Positions 1 through 7,637 of a stretch of 19,899 nucleotides of DNA are shown here, piece by piece (within the stretch, counting starts at the first letter, position 1; the number at the start of each line of letters is the position of its first letter). Both the position numbers and the translations under genes were made by a program. The stretch is from assembly GCA_030066245.1 (NCBI GenBank), contig JASJBY010000023.1, positions 1-19,899 of the forward strand, in the 5' to 3' direction. A model generated the notes under the pieces. That model did no database searches. It was not told where the DNA came from and was given only the letters and a program-made list of their open reading frames with translations. The DNA comes from Gammaproteobacteria bacterium (GTDB taxonomy: Bacteria > Pseudomonadota > Gammaproteobacteria > JAABTG01).

Positions 1-1062
1 CAGCACCTCGCGCCGTCGGCGCAGCTGAGCTTCAAAGAGCAACGTTTGCTCCGGACTCTCGCTACCGAGGGGGGCCTGGAGCCCGAAGAGTTTTTGCCCC
101 CACTGTGTGGAGAAATCTGGGGCTACCGGCGTAAGGCGCGTCTCGGCGCGCGCTACGTTGTTAAAAAAGGCCGAGTGCTGGTGGGATTTCGAGAGAAAGG
201 CAGCGGTTTCGTGGCCGATCTTGCAGGCTGCGATATTCTCCACCCGGCGGTAGGCACCCGTATAGGCAGCCTGAAGCGCATGGTCGGCGCGCTCGCGGCA
301 TGCCGGCAGATTCCCCAGATCGAGGTCGCGTCTGGCGACGGTACCGTTGCATTGGTGTTTCGTCACCTGGTGCCCTTATCCAATGAGGACTGCACTGTCC
401 TGGCAGCTTTCGGTGCCAGTCATGAGTATCACATCTATTTGCAGTCTGGCGGGCCGGATACAGTCACCCGCCTGCATCCGCAGAAGGGCGAAGCCTATCT
501 CGACTACCGTCTTGACGACTGGAACGTGGTGCTGCGCTTTCGTCCCACGGACTTCGCCCAGGTCAACTCCGAGATGAACAGGCGACTGGTTGCCCGGGCC
601 ATGCAGCTCCTCGAGATCGGACCGCAGGACCACGTCTGCGACCTGTTCTGCGGCGTCGGCAACTTCACCTTGCCCCTCGCGCGGCTAGCGTCCCGTGTTC
701 TGGGCGTAGAGGCGGATGCGGGGCTTGTGGCGCGTGCCAGAGAGAATGCGCGCCTCAATAGCATTGGCAACGCCGATTTTCTGGTTCAGGATCTGAGCAC
801 CGCGGCAGCGGCCATCTGGCGGGAGGCGGACTGTCATAAGGTGCTGCTGGACCCGCCGCGCAGCGGTGCTCGGGAGGTGGTTGCGTCGATGGGCGCCCCT
901 TATCCGAGCCGCTTGGTCTACGTCTCCTGCCATGCGCCGACGTTCGCGCGGGACGCGGGCGAACTGGTACACCGTCATGGCTACCGTTTGGTAAGCGCCG
1001 GCATTGTGGACATGTTCCCGCACACCAGTCACGCGGAGTCGATTGCCCTGTTCCAACGCTAA
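1..1062 (+). CDS. rlmD: 23S rRNA (uracil-C5)-methyltransferase RlmD, 5' partial
   Basis: This enzyme methylates C5 of U1939 in 23S rRNA (E. coli numbering) using S-adenosylmethionine. The frame is open back to base 1, so the start codon, the TRAM domain and the first three cysteines of the family's [4Fe-4S] site lie outside the window. The fourth cluster cysteine is visible at 229-231 (GCDILHP). The SAM-binding motif DLFCGVGNFTLPL, then LDPPRSGA, then YVSC with the catalytic nucleophile Cys at 928-930, and the C-terminal DMFPHTSHAES all match RlmD rather than TrmA or RlmC. About 354 codons are present of a family length near 430-440. No in-frame ATG near the left edge is a credible start. The stop is TAA at 1060-1062. 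No gene follows for 340 bp, so this looks like the end of its transcription unit. Confidence 0.93.
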   Translation, partial: QHLAPSAQLSFKEQRLLRTLATEGGLEPEEFLPPLCGEIWGYRRKARLGARYVVKKGRVLVGFREKGSGFVADLAGCDILHPAVGTRIGSLKRMVGALAACRQIPQIEVASGDGTVALVFRHLVPLSNEDCTVLAAFGASHEYHIYLQSGGPDTVTRLHPQKGEAYLDYRLDDWNVVLRFRPTDFAQVNSEMNRRLVARAMQLLEIGPQDHVCDLFCGVGNFTLPLARLASRVLGVEADAGLVARARENARLNSIGNADFLVQDLSTAAAAIWREADCHKVLLDPPRSGAREVVASMGAPYPSRLVYVSCHAPTFARDAGELVHRHGYRLVSAGIVDMFPHTSHAESIALFQR

Positions 1063-1405
1063 CGGGCGATGTGCGCCAAGCTCCGGATCTGAGGAAGCGC
1101 CGCTTCTACGCGTGCGAACCTGGCAGGTTGTGGCTGCCGATTCTGAGACTGACTGGCCACGAAGCGGTCATTCGGCGGTAACATAGCGCGACGGAGACAG
1201 TTGGAAAGCTCGGTCAGCGAGGGCCGGAGGGTATCGTCCCGCACTTAAGCGAGCGATGTGTGTCCATACAGACGAGGTGAGGAGATCGGAGCCGTAGCCG
1301 CTTGGAGTGACGAGCAACAGCGGAGCGTGCCCACATCGGGTGGTTGACACGCCCTATCGTACGAGCGGCCGACGTTGGCTCCTGCCAACAGCGTGACCTT
1401 AGCAG
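1063..1405. other. gene-free stretch upstream of the nitronate monooxygenase gene
   Basis: No reading frame in these 343 bp resembles a protein, and no tRNA-like fold was seen. A perfect TTGACA hexamer lies at 1344-1349, but no convincing -10 box sits 16-18 bp further on, so no promoter is called. A short odd palindrome, GAAGCG-C-CGCTTC, lies at 1092-1104. A cleaner inverted repeat near the next gene is listed separately. Confidence 0.5.
1374..1389. promoter_or_regulatory. inverted repeat just upstream of the nitronate monooxygenase gene
   Basis: GTTGGC at 1374-1379 and GCCAAC at 1384-1389 are perfect 6-bp arms around TCCT. The repeat ends 16 bp before the GTG at 1406 and 31 bp before the ATG at 1421. 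It could be an operator half-site pair or a hairpin in the 5' leader. Six-base arms also occur by chance in GC-rich DNA, so the role is unproven. Confidence 0.3.
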
Positions 1406-2713
1406 GTGTCAGATAAGTATATGAAAAAGCTGGATGATTTTCGGCTTCGGCTAGCGGGCAGGGAATACGTGCCGCTGGTAACGGGCGGAATGGGGGTGGA
1501 CATATCCACCAACGCCCTCGCGCTGGAAGCGGCACGGCTCGGCGGCATCGGTCACATCTCGGATGCCATGGTTCCGACGGTCGCCGACCGCTATTTCAGC
1601 ACGTCCTTCGTCAGGAATAAGCTGCGCCGCTACAAATTCAACGTCGCCAGCGCCGACAAGTCCATGGTGCATTTCGACCTGGACGATCTCGCTGAAGCCC
1701 AGCGCCTTCACGTGCGTTCGACTATCGAGGCCAAACAGGGCGATGGGGCAGTTTTCATCAACTGCATGGAAAAGCTGACCATGAACAACCCGGCCGGCAC
1801 TCTCAAGGTGAGGCTGGCGTCAGCCATGGACGGCGGGATTGACGGCATCACCCTCAGTGCCGGACTACACTTGGGCACTTTTTCCCTGATTGAGCACCAT
1901 CCGCGCTTTCGGGACGTGAACCTGGGCATCATCGTCTCCTCGGTGAGGGCCCTGAAGCTGTTTCTGAAGCGCTGCAACCGGACCCGGCGCCGGCCCGACT
2001 ACGTGGTGGTGGAGGGACCGCTGGCGGGGGGGCATCTGGGCTTCGGCATGGACTGGGCGGAGTACGATTTGCAGAGCATCACGACCCAGGTGCTGGAGTT
2101 TCTAAAGCAGGAAGACCTGGCGATTCCGGTCATTCCGGCTGGCGGCATCTTCACCGGCTCTGATGCAGTGGCCTATTTGGAGCAGGGCTGTGGGGCGGTG
2201 CAGGTAGCAACGCGCTTCACCATCGCCAAGGAATGTGGGCTTCCCGACGAGGTGAAACAGGCTTATCTGAACGCCGGCGTGGAGGACATTGTGGTCAACA
2301 CCCTGTCACCCACCGGCTATCCCATGCGCATGCTGAAGCAGAGTCCGGCTATCGGCTCGGGCATCCGGCCAAACTGCGAGGCGCTAGGCTATCTCCTCGA
2401 CAAAGACGGCCACTGCGCATACATCGATGCCTACAACGAGGCACTCAAGGCCTATCCGGGGGTGAAGAAGATCTCCGTGGCGGAGAAGGTTTGCCTCTGC
2501 ACCCACATGCGGAATTTTAAGGTCTGGACCTGTGGCCACTATGCCTACCGGCTCAAGGACACGGCACGACGATACCCGAATGGGAGCTATGTGCTGCCGA
2601 ACGCCGAGGAGGTGTTTCGGGACTACCAGTTCAGCACTGACCACCAAGTTCAACGGCCTTCTGCCGTCGTCTCGGAGCCCAGGCGACAGAGCCTTCCTGG
2701 TGGAGGAAGCTGA
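1406..2713 (+). CDS. nitronate monooxygenase / 2-nitropropane dioxygenase family flavoprotein
   Basis: An FMN-dependent TIM-barrel oxidoreductase of the nitronate monooxygenase family, which oxidises nitronates to carbonyl compounds and nitrite; related members are FabK-type enoyl-ACP reductases. Seen in the sequence: an N-terminal VTGGMGVDIST motif, EGPLAGGHLGF with the conserved His210 in the middle, and PAGGIFTGSDAVAYLEQG followed by GAVQVATRF, the phosphate-binding part of the FMN site. At 435 residues it is longer than the usual 320-360. The extra C-terminal ~100 residues carry Cys363, Cys365 and Cys376, a possible metal or disulfide site. The start may be GTG 1406 or ATG 1421; the ATG has AGGTG at 1404-1408, 12 bp upstream. 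The gene stands alone on its strand, converging on the lipoprotein gene. The real substrate cannot be deduced. Confidence 0.85.
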   Translation: MSDKYMKKLDDFRLRLAGREYVPLVTGGMGVDISTNALALEAARLGGIGHISDAMVPTVADRYFSTSFVRNKLRRYKFNVASADKSMVHFDLDDLAEAQRLHVRSTIEAKQGDGAVFINCMEKLTMNNPAGTLKVRLASAMDGGIDGITLSAGLHLGTFSLIEHHPRFRDVNLGIIVSSVRALKLFLKRCNRTRRRPDYVVVEGPLAGGHLGFGMDWAEYDLQSITTQVLEFLKQEDLAIPVIPAGGIFTGSDAVAYLEQGCGAVQVATRFTIAKECGLPDEVKQAYLNAGVEDIVVNTLSPTGYPMRMLKQSPAIGSGIRPNCEALGYLLDKDGHCAYIDAYNEALKAYPGVKKISVAEKVCLCTHMRNFKVWTCGHYAYRLKDTARRYPNGSYVLPNAEEVFRDYQFSTDHQVQRPSAVVSEPRRQSLPGGGS

Positions 2714-2784
2714 CAGACGCGCACTTACGCGCACTGCCCGGCATCCGGATACGCAGCCTCGGTGGGTCTTGAACCAGCGCGACG

Positions 2785-2846
2785 TGCGGGGATTTACCGC
2801 AAACGCTTCCCTTAAGCCTCGACGGCCGTTATCTCTGCGGCCGAGG
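2785..2846. terminator. two stem-loops between convergent genes, possible bidirectional terminator
   Basis: TGCGG (2785-2789) pairs with CCGCA (2797-2801) across a 7-nt loop. Further on, CCTC (2817-2820) plus GGCCG (2824-2828) pairs with CGGCCGAGG (2838-2846), leaving GAC bulged. They lie in the 179-bp gap between two convergent genes, where terminators are expected. Neither has a run of T on either strand, so intrinsic termination is uncertain. Confidence 0.3.
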
Positions 2847-2892
2847 GGCTCGATCGCTCATTCCGGTACGGCGCTAACCGAACACCGATACC

Positions 2893-3477
2893 CTACCCGG
2901 CGGGTGAATCGCCAGCGTCTCCCGGCATCGGTGCGGCGTCTTTCACGGTCAGCGTAAACAGCCCTTCCAACGTCTCTCTCACCTGGTCGACGGTGAGCCA
3001 CTTGTCATAGGACGGTCCTTGCGCCTCCATGCGGTCGATTTGGCAGGTGAGACGCCATACGTCCTCCTGGGTGGGTGAGCTGATGTAGAAGCGCGTTCGG
3101 TAGAATAGCTGGGTGGGACCGCCGTCCGCCCCCCCTCCGTAGGCAACCATGGTCGGCAGCCCGACCCACAGCGGGTTGGCCTCACGGGTGACCCGCTGGA
3201 TCTCAAACTCGTCGGGCTCCACCACCCGTGGTTCGGTCACCAAGGTGTAAAGCTCGAAGAAACAATGGGGTGCCCATTCCTCCACCGTGTTCGAGGGAAG
3301 AATACGCCCGTGCTGGATGTAGATAGTCGTGTTCTCGCGCGGAATCTCGACCGGCTGCAGCAGGGTGAAGTAAGAGCCGGGCGGTGTGGCGAAAGAATAG
3401 GGCTCTTGCGGACCCTGCCCGGTGCCAGCGCAGGCGGTTATGGATAAGGCAAGCGCCGTGGTCAGTAGCTTTTTCAC
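2893..3477 (-). CDS. putative outer-membrane or periplasmic lipoprotein, function unknown
   Basis: The N-terminus MKKLLTTALALSITAC is a lipoprotein signal peptide: a Lys-rich start, a hydrophobic core and a lipobox ITA-C, so signal peptidase II should cleave before Cys16. The position after the Cys is Ala, which does not give an inner-membrane retention signal, so outer-membrane sorting by Lol is likely. The mature part (~178 residues) has two further cysteines, in HCFFELY and RLTCQID, and no domain that I recognise. The start is GTG at 3475-3477, supported by AGGAG 6 nt upstream (3483-3487 on the plus strand). The C-terminal dozen residues are Pro/Gly/Asp-rich and probably disordered. It is transcribed alone, convergent with the flavoprotein gene. 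Existence of the gene is fairly sure; its function is unknown. Confidence 0.75.
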   Translation of the reverse strand: MKKLLTTALALSITACAGTGQGPQEPYSFATPPGSYFTLLQPVEIPRENTTIYIQHGRILPSNTVEEWAPHCFFELYTLVTEPRVVEPDEFEIQRVTREANPLWVGLPTMVAYGGGADGGPTQLFYRTRFYISSPTQEDVWRLTCQIDRMEAQGPSYDKWLTVDQVRETLEGLFTLTVKDAAPMPGDAGDSPAG

Positions 3478-4203
3478 GGTTGCTCCTATGCGTGGTGTTC
3501 GTCAACGAGGTGAGAAAATCCTGGTGGTCTCTTGCGTAGCAACGAATGGTCGCTTAGGCCCCGGCTGCCGCCCAATCAAGGGGCCGCATCCTTCCACAGC
3601 GGCGACCGCCAGACTATATCATGACCTTTGTAAAGACTGCCCACAGGAAGCGTGGTTCACGGTGAGGCGAGGCGCTGCCGGTCGCGAGAGTGGGCGCGTC
3701 CACATGCCGTCGGGCTAGTCGCGGGAGTGCCTCGCGCTTCGTTACGCCACAGCGCCCGCGCATGCACCCGCAGGTCCGGGTCCGTGGGGCTATCTGGGGC
3801 ACGGATCGCCAAGCACCGGCACCACATGCGTGGCACGACTTTGGCCCCGGTCTCGGCGTCCAGCCGGACGGTCGGTATTTGTACCGGCTGAGGGTAAAGA
3901 ACCGGGAGCGATGCCCCGATCCTATTGCTTTGGGGAGTGAGAGCCGCCCTCAGATGACTATGGACCAGACTGGCGACTGATCCCGGAGCAGACCGATGAG
4001 TCGAGCGGTGGCATGCCTCCGGGCAGAGTTTCGACCGGCGGTAAAGCGGGCCGGTTAGGCGGGCGAGGGAGCACGGACGGCTGTCCCCACAAGCGCGCCG
4101 GCACGTGCGACGTCACCTGCTAGATATCTGACCCGAAATACGCTTCGGCCGGGTCTCATACCAGCGGAATCGCCGTGTGTGATCGATATTTCCAAACAGC
4201 TAT
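3478..4203. other. 726-bp stretch without a convincing gene
   Basis: Short open frames occur on both strands, the longest near 3690-3980 plus. Their translations are Arg/Pro/Gly-rich and show no motif, no credible ribosome binding site and no resemblance to a family. GGCCCC at 3557-3562 and GGGGCC at 3580-3585 form long-loop inverted arms upstream of the lipoprotein gene. No insertion-sequence ends or tRNA were found. The stretch must hold the lipoprotein promoter, but I could not place one with correct spacing. It may be an eroded gene or a long leader. Confidence 0.5.
4130..4155 (-). terminator. stem-loop downstream of the small secreted protein gene
   Basis: GAC (4130-4132) and CCGAA (4133-4137) can pair with TTCGG (4144-4148) and GTC (4153-4155); GACCCG/CGGGTC is an alternative pairing. 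It begins about 50 nt past the stop codon at 4204 on the minus strand, a reasonable place for transcription to end. There is no T tract, so the call is tentative. Confidence 0.3.
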
Positions 4204-4494
4204 CTAGCGCGTAATTACCGCTGTGATGGTGTGCTGGTCTTCGAAATACACGGTGTAGCCATCGTAAATCCAGCGGCTGATGGGCGGATAGCCCACCGCC
4301 GGGATTCGCTCAGCAGGCTCCCCGAAGAGCTCGACGACCCGGTCCTTGCTCATGCCGCGCGCCGGCCGGGGCAGGCCTGAGGCACTGTTGGGCGGCTCTG
4401 TCGCAATGCCCTCCATGAGCAGGACATCGGCGTGTGCGGGAAGCATCGCGGCGGCGAGCAATGGCACCAGAAACAGGCCTCTAATTCCTCTCAT
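4204..4494 (-). CDS. small secreted protein with a BamE/SmpA-like core, function unknown
   Basis: A 96-residue protein. Residues 1-22 form a signal peptide ending in PAHA before DVLL, typical for signal peptidase I, so the mature protein should be periplasmic and about 74 residues. The core reads GMSKDRVVELFGEPAERIPAV followed by ISRWIYDGYTVYFEDQHTITAV. This resembles the short 'G-M-x-x-x-x-V-x-x-L-x-G-x-P' fold of BamE/SmpA-type proteins, with a Tyr/Trp-rich strand pair after it; that link is inference from pattern only. A strong ribosome binding site (AAGGAGGA, 4505-4512 on the plus strand) supports the ATG at 4494. The gene lies 157 bp downstream of ptsP on the same strand and may be co-transcribed. 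Confidence 0.75.
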   Translation of the reverse strand: MRGIRGLFLVPLLAAAMLPAHADVLLMEGIATEPPNSASGLPRPARGMSKDRVVELFGEPAERIPAVGYPPISRWIYDGYTVYFEDQHTITAVITR

Positions 4495-4594
4495 GGCGGG
4501 TCAGTCCTCCTTTCGATCCCGGTCTCGGGTGGTACCACGGTGCTCGGGCCCTGAAAAGGACGTTGATCGACCGTGGACACAGCATGCTTATCCC

Positions 4595-4641
4595 GCGGGC
4601 TCTGGCCCGCAATCCATAACCTGTTATCGGCTTATCGAGCC
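4595..4641 (-). terminator. stem-loops just after ptsP
   Basis: Read on the minus strand after the ptsP stop (4652), a small stem GGCT/AGCC (4629-4632 with 4638-4641) is followed by a perfect 6-bp GCGGGC/GCCCGC stem with a 4-nt loop (4595-4600 with 4605-4610). Neither is followed by a T tract. They could end or attenuate ptsP transcription before the small secreted protein gene, or merely protect the mRNA 3' end. Confidence 0.35.
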
Positions 4642-4651
4642 GGGGCATTAA

Positions 4652-6916
4652 CTACTTGCCGGCACGGACCAGACCACCCAGACCGGCGGCGTCGAGCACG
4701 CCATCCATCATGCCTCGAATACTTTGCGGTTCCTCCATGGCCAGAGCGCGCTCCAACAGGTCGGCAGCCTGCGCTTTGGCAATGCTACGGATGACCCATT
4801 TGGCTTTGGGAATCGCACAGGCGCTCATGCTCAAAGCGTCCACGCCGGTGGCCAATAGGAGCGGAATGGCCGCCGGATCTCCGGCCATTTCACCGCAGAC
4901 GCTTATAGGCGTCCCTGTGGCGCGGGCAACCTCGGTTGCGTCGACGACGGCTCGCAGTACGGCTGGGTGGAGGCCGTCGTAGAGGCTGGCCACACGCGGA
5001 TTATTCCGGTCCACGGCAAGTATGTACTGGGTCAGGTCGTTGGTCCCCAGGGAGAGAAAATCAACCCGCCGACTGAGCGCGTGTGCCTGGTAAACGGCCG
5101 ACGGCGCTTCAATCATGACGCCAATGCTGGGCATGGCACAGGGCTGGCCCTCCTCGATCAGCTCCCGGTGAGCACGGGCCAGATGGGCGGCTGCCTCGTC
5201 AACCTCATCAACGCGGCTGATCATGGGCAGTAGCAGGCGCAGATTGCCATGGTCCGCGTTGGCTCGGAGCATGGCGCGCAGTTGGGTGAGAAATATCTCC
5301 GGATGGTCCAGGGTGAAACGGATGCCTCGCCAGCCGAGGAACGGGTTGTCCTCGTCGACGGGAAAATACGGCAGGTTCTTGTCGCCTCCCACGTCCAGGG
5401 TTCGCATGGTGACGGTGCGTGGCGCAAACGCAGCGAGTACGGCTCGATAGGTCTGATACTGCTCGTCCTCGGAGGGGAAGGAGTCTCTCACCATGAAGGG
5501 AAACTCGGTCCGGTACAGGCCGACGCCCTCCGCGCCGCTTTTCAGAGAGGGCGTGATGTCGGACAGCAGGCCTGTATTGACGTGCAGGGGCATGCGTATG
5601 CCATCAGGTGTTTCTGCGGGCAACTCCCGGAGTTCCCGGACACCGGCCGTGATCTCGTCCTCTTCCCGTGCCAGCCGTTGGAACTCCTTCTGCACCGCGG
5701 CACTGGGGTTGATGAAGACCCGGCCTTCGTAGCCGTCCACCACGATCGGCTGCTCGTCCAACCAGCTCACCCTCAGGTCGTCAAGGCCCATGACCGCGGG
5801 GATATCCATGGCCCTGGCGAGCAGGGCAACATGGGATACCGCTGAACCCCTGACGCTTGCGATGCCGGCCAGCCGGTTGATAGGCACCTCTGCAATCTGA
5901 GCCAGGCTCAGTTCTTCACCCACGAGGATGCACCGCTCCGGCCAGGTGCGGCTGCCAACGTCCTCCGACTGGAGCTGCATCAGAATCCGGCGGCCCAGTC
6001 CGCGAATGTCCTCGGCCCGCGCCTGGAGGTACGGGTCTTCCAGATTCTCGAACACGGACGCGTGCTCGTGGATGGTGTCGCGTAAGGCCGCAGGCGCCCA
6101 CTGGCCTTCCCGGATTCGGCGAACAGTGTCGGAAACCAGGGTGTCGCCGCCGAGCAACATGACAAACACGTCAAACAGGGCGCGCTCCTCTGCCGGCAGG
6201 TGCGCGGACATGTGCTCCCCGCTGGTGCGAAGCGCCTGCTGCACAGCGGCTACGGCGGCGCAGAACGATACCTCCTCGGCCTCTGTGTCCCGGGCTCGCC
6301 GGTTCGGCACCGACGCCAGATCAGCCAGCGGATCGGCCACCGCGATGGTTCCCAGCGCTACGCCGGGAGCGCCCCGGACGCCCTGGACAAATCCGGGCTG
6401 AAGGGGTTGACCGTTGCTGGTGACGCTCGGCCCGCTGCTCGCCGCGGCATGGCTGATGCCCCCTGCTAGCTGGGCGGCAACAGTCAGGAAGAACGCCACC
6501 TCGTCCTCTTCGAAACGGCGGTGGACGGTGTGCTGAGCCACCAGGACTCCCAGCAAGCGCCGGTAGTGGATTATGGGCACTCCAAGGAAAGCGTGGTGGG
6601 GCTCTTCGCCGGTCTCCGGCATGTGGCGATAGCGGGGATGACTGCCGGCATCCGCCACATTCACCGGCTCCTGCCGTTCCCCTACCAGACCGATCAGGCC
6701 CTCATGATGACCCAGCCGGCTCTTGCCGACGGCCGCGGGGTTGAGGCCGTTCGTTGCCATCAAGACGAACTGGCCCCTTGCCGGGTCGTTCAGGAAGACG
6801 GAGCAGACGTCCACTTCCATGGCTTCCTTGACCCGGCGCACGATAATGGAGAGCGCCTCGTCCAGGTTGTTCGCCGCGTTGACTTCCTGAATGACGCGTC
6901 GGAGATTGTGCAGCAT
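4652..6916 (-). CDS. ptsP: phosphoenolpyruvate-protein phosphotransferase PtsP (EI-Ntr)
   Basis: First enzyme of the nitrogen-related phosphotransferase system: it takes phosphate from PEP onto a histidine and passes it to NPr, then EIIA-Ntr, a regulatory rather than sugar-importing cascade in the cytoplasm. Domains in order: an N-terminal GAF sensor domain (~1-150, with DVCSVFL and FLGVPIIHYRRLLGVLVAQ), the EI N-terminal region, the swivelling phosphohistidine domain with His362 in GSAVSHVALLARAMDIPAVMG, and the PEP-binding barrel with LGTNDLTQY and Cys674 in VCGEMAGDP. I chose ATG 6916 (754 residues) because MLHNLRRVIQEVN aligns with the start of E. coli PtsP (~748) and AAGG lies 7 nt upstream; a TTG at 6943 is also open. 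rppH, often just upstream of ptsP in gammaproteobacteria, is absent here. Confidence 0.95.
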   Translation of the reverse strand: MLHNLRRVIQEVNAANNLDEALSIIVRRVKEAMEVDVCSVFLNDPARGQFVLMATNGLNPAAVGKSRLGHHEGLIGLVGERQEPVNVADAGSHPRYRHMPETGEEPHHAFLGVPIIHYRRLLGVLVAQHTVHRRFEEDEVAFFLTVAAQLAGGISHAAASSGPSVTSNGQPLQPGFVQGVRGAPGVALGTIAVADPLADLASVPNRRARDTEAEEVSFCAAVAAVQQALRTSGEHMSAHLPAEERALFDVFVMLLGGDTLVSDTVRRIREGQWAPAALRDTIHEHASVFENLEDPYLQARAEDIRGLGRRILMQLQSEDVGSRTWPERCILVGEELSLAQIAEVPINRLAGIASVRGSAVSHVALLARAMDIPAVMGLDDLRVSWLDEQPIVVDGYEGRVFINPSAAVQKEFQRLAREEDEITAGVRELRELPAETPDGIRMPLHVNTGLLSDITPSLKSGAEGVGLYRTEFPFMVRDSFPSEDEQYQTYRAVLAAFAPRTVTMRTLDVGGDKNLPYFPVDEDNPFLGWRGIRFTLDHPEIFLTQLRAMLRANADHGNLRLLLPMISRVDEVDEAAAHLARAHRELIEEGQPCAMPSIGVMIEAPSAVYQAHALSRRVDFLSLGTNDLTQYILAVDRNNPRVASLYDGLHPAVLRAVVDATEVARATGTPISVCGEMAGDPAAIPLLLATGVDALSMSACAIPKAKWVIRSIAKAQAADLLERALAMEEPQSIRGMMDGVLDAAGLGGLVRAGK

Positions 6917-7163
6917 CGCCGTGCCTTGCGGCTGTTGCGGCAAGGGCCGTGGCCCCCGAGCACAGCCGTTCCGAGAAACACCAGCCTACATCATAAACTG
7001 GCATGGGCCCGGCTTTCTTCTCGGGTTCTCGTGGTGCGGGCGCCCGAAGACCGGAGCGCAGCCGGACGGACGCACCTCGACGGCGTCCGGCTAAACGGCG
7101 CCCTGACCTCAGTACCTTGGTCGACGCCGGCTGCAAACCGGTTGCGCAGCTAACGGGGCAATA

Positions 7164-7388
7164 TCAGCGGGCTACGGGGCTGTGAGGCTGCTCGTCGTCC
7201 TCCAGGTCGAGGGACCTGCTAGCATGCAGGACGTTGCCCAACACCGCGCTAAAGGTGCCGAGCGACACCACGAGCCAGAAACGATAGTCGAGCACCGCGC
7301 TTTCGGCTGCGCCTGAACTGACATTCGCCAGGTACACCGCGACACCGAAGAAGAAGACTGCGCCGAACCAGAATACTTTTTCGAGCAT
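7164..7388 (-). CDS. small two-helix membrane protein, function unknown
   Basis: A 74-residue protein with two hydrophobic stretches, about residues 5-22 (FWFGAVFFFGVAVYLAN) and 36-54 (FWLVVSLGTFSAVLGNVL). A charged, probably cytoplasmic tail LEDDEQPHSPVAR follows. I recognise no family. ATG at 7388 is preceded by AGAGG about 5 nt upstream on the minus strand, and a candidate promoter lies about 50 bp further up, which supports a real gene. The stop is TGA at 7166-7164. It lies 247 bp upstream of ptsP on the same strand and divergent from mutL. Confidence 0.65.
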   Translation of the reverse strand: MLEKVFWFGAVFFFGVAVYLANVSSGAAESAVLDYRFWLVVSLGTFSAVLGNVLHASRSLDLEDDEQPHSPVAR

Positions 7389-7436
7389 GACGACCTCTAA
7401 CAGGACTACAAGTAAGTAAGAGTATTAATAAGTTCT

Positions 7437-7465
7437 AATATACTGTCCAGCTTACGATGGCACAA
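7437..7465 (-). promoter_or_regulatory. candidate sigma-70 promoter for the small membrane protein
   Basis: On the minus strand, TATATT (7442-7437; 5 of 6 matches to the -10 consensus) stands 17 bp from a weak -35, TTGTGC (7465-7460). The surrounding 7395-7500 is distinctly AT-rich against the GC-rich background. The box lies about 50 bp upstream of the ATG at 7388. The weak -35 keeps confidence modest. Confidence 0.4.
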
Positions 7466-7637
7466 CCTCACCGATTGCTCCATTTTGTGACAGTAGACTC
7501 TAGTGTTCGGCCGCCCGGCCCGGGACTTGAGCGCCTTGCTGTTGGGGCCGCTCACACGGTGACTCGGCCCTGAAGGCAACCGGAAGCGATCCTCTGTCGA
7601 TGCGCGCGTAAACCGTTCCGTATACCATGCGACGACC

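Noticed and set aside
1344..1372. A sigma-70 promoter built on the TTGACA at 1344
   Set aside because: The bases 16-18 bp downstream are GC-rich and contain no acceptable -10 box.
5249..5845. A 198-codon plus-strand frame inside ptsP
   Set aside because: It is antisense to the conserved PEP-binding part of PtsP and has no recognisable domain.
6521..7153. A 210-codon plus-strand frame over the ptsP 5' end and its upstream gap
   Set aside because: Most of it is the complement of conserved PtsP GAF-domain codons; the remainder shows no motif or ribosome binding site.
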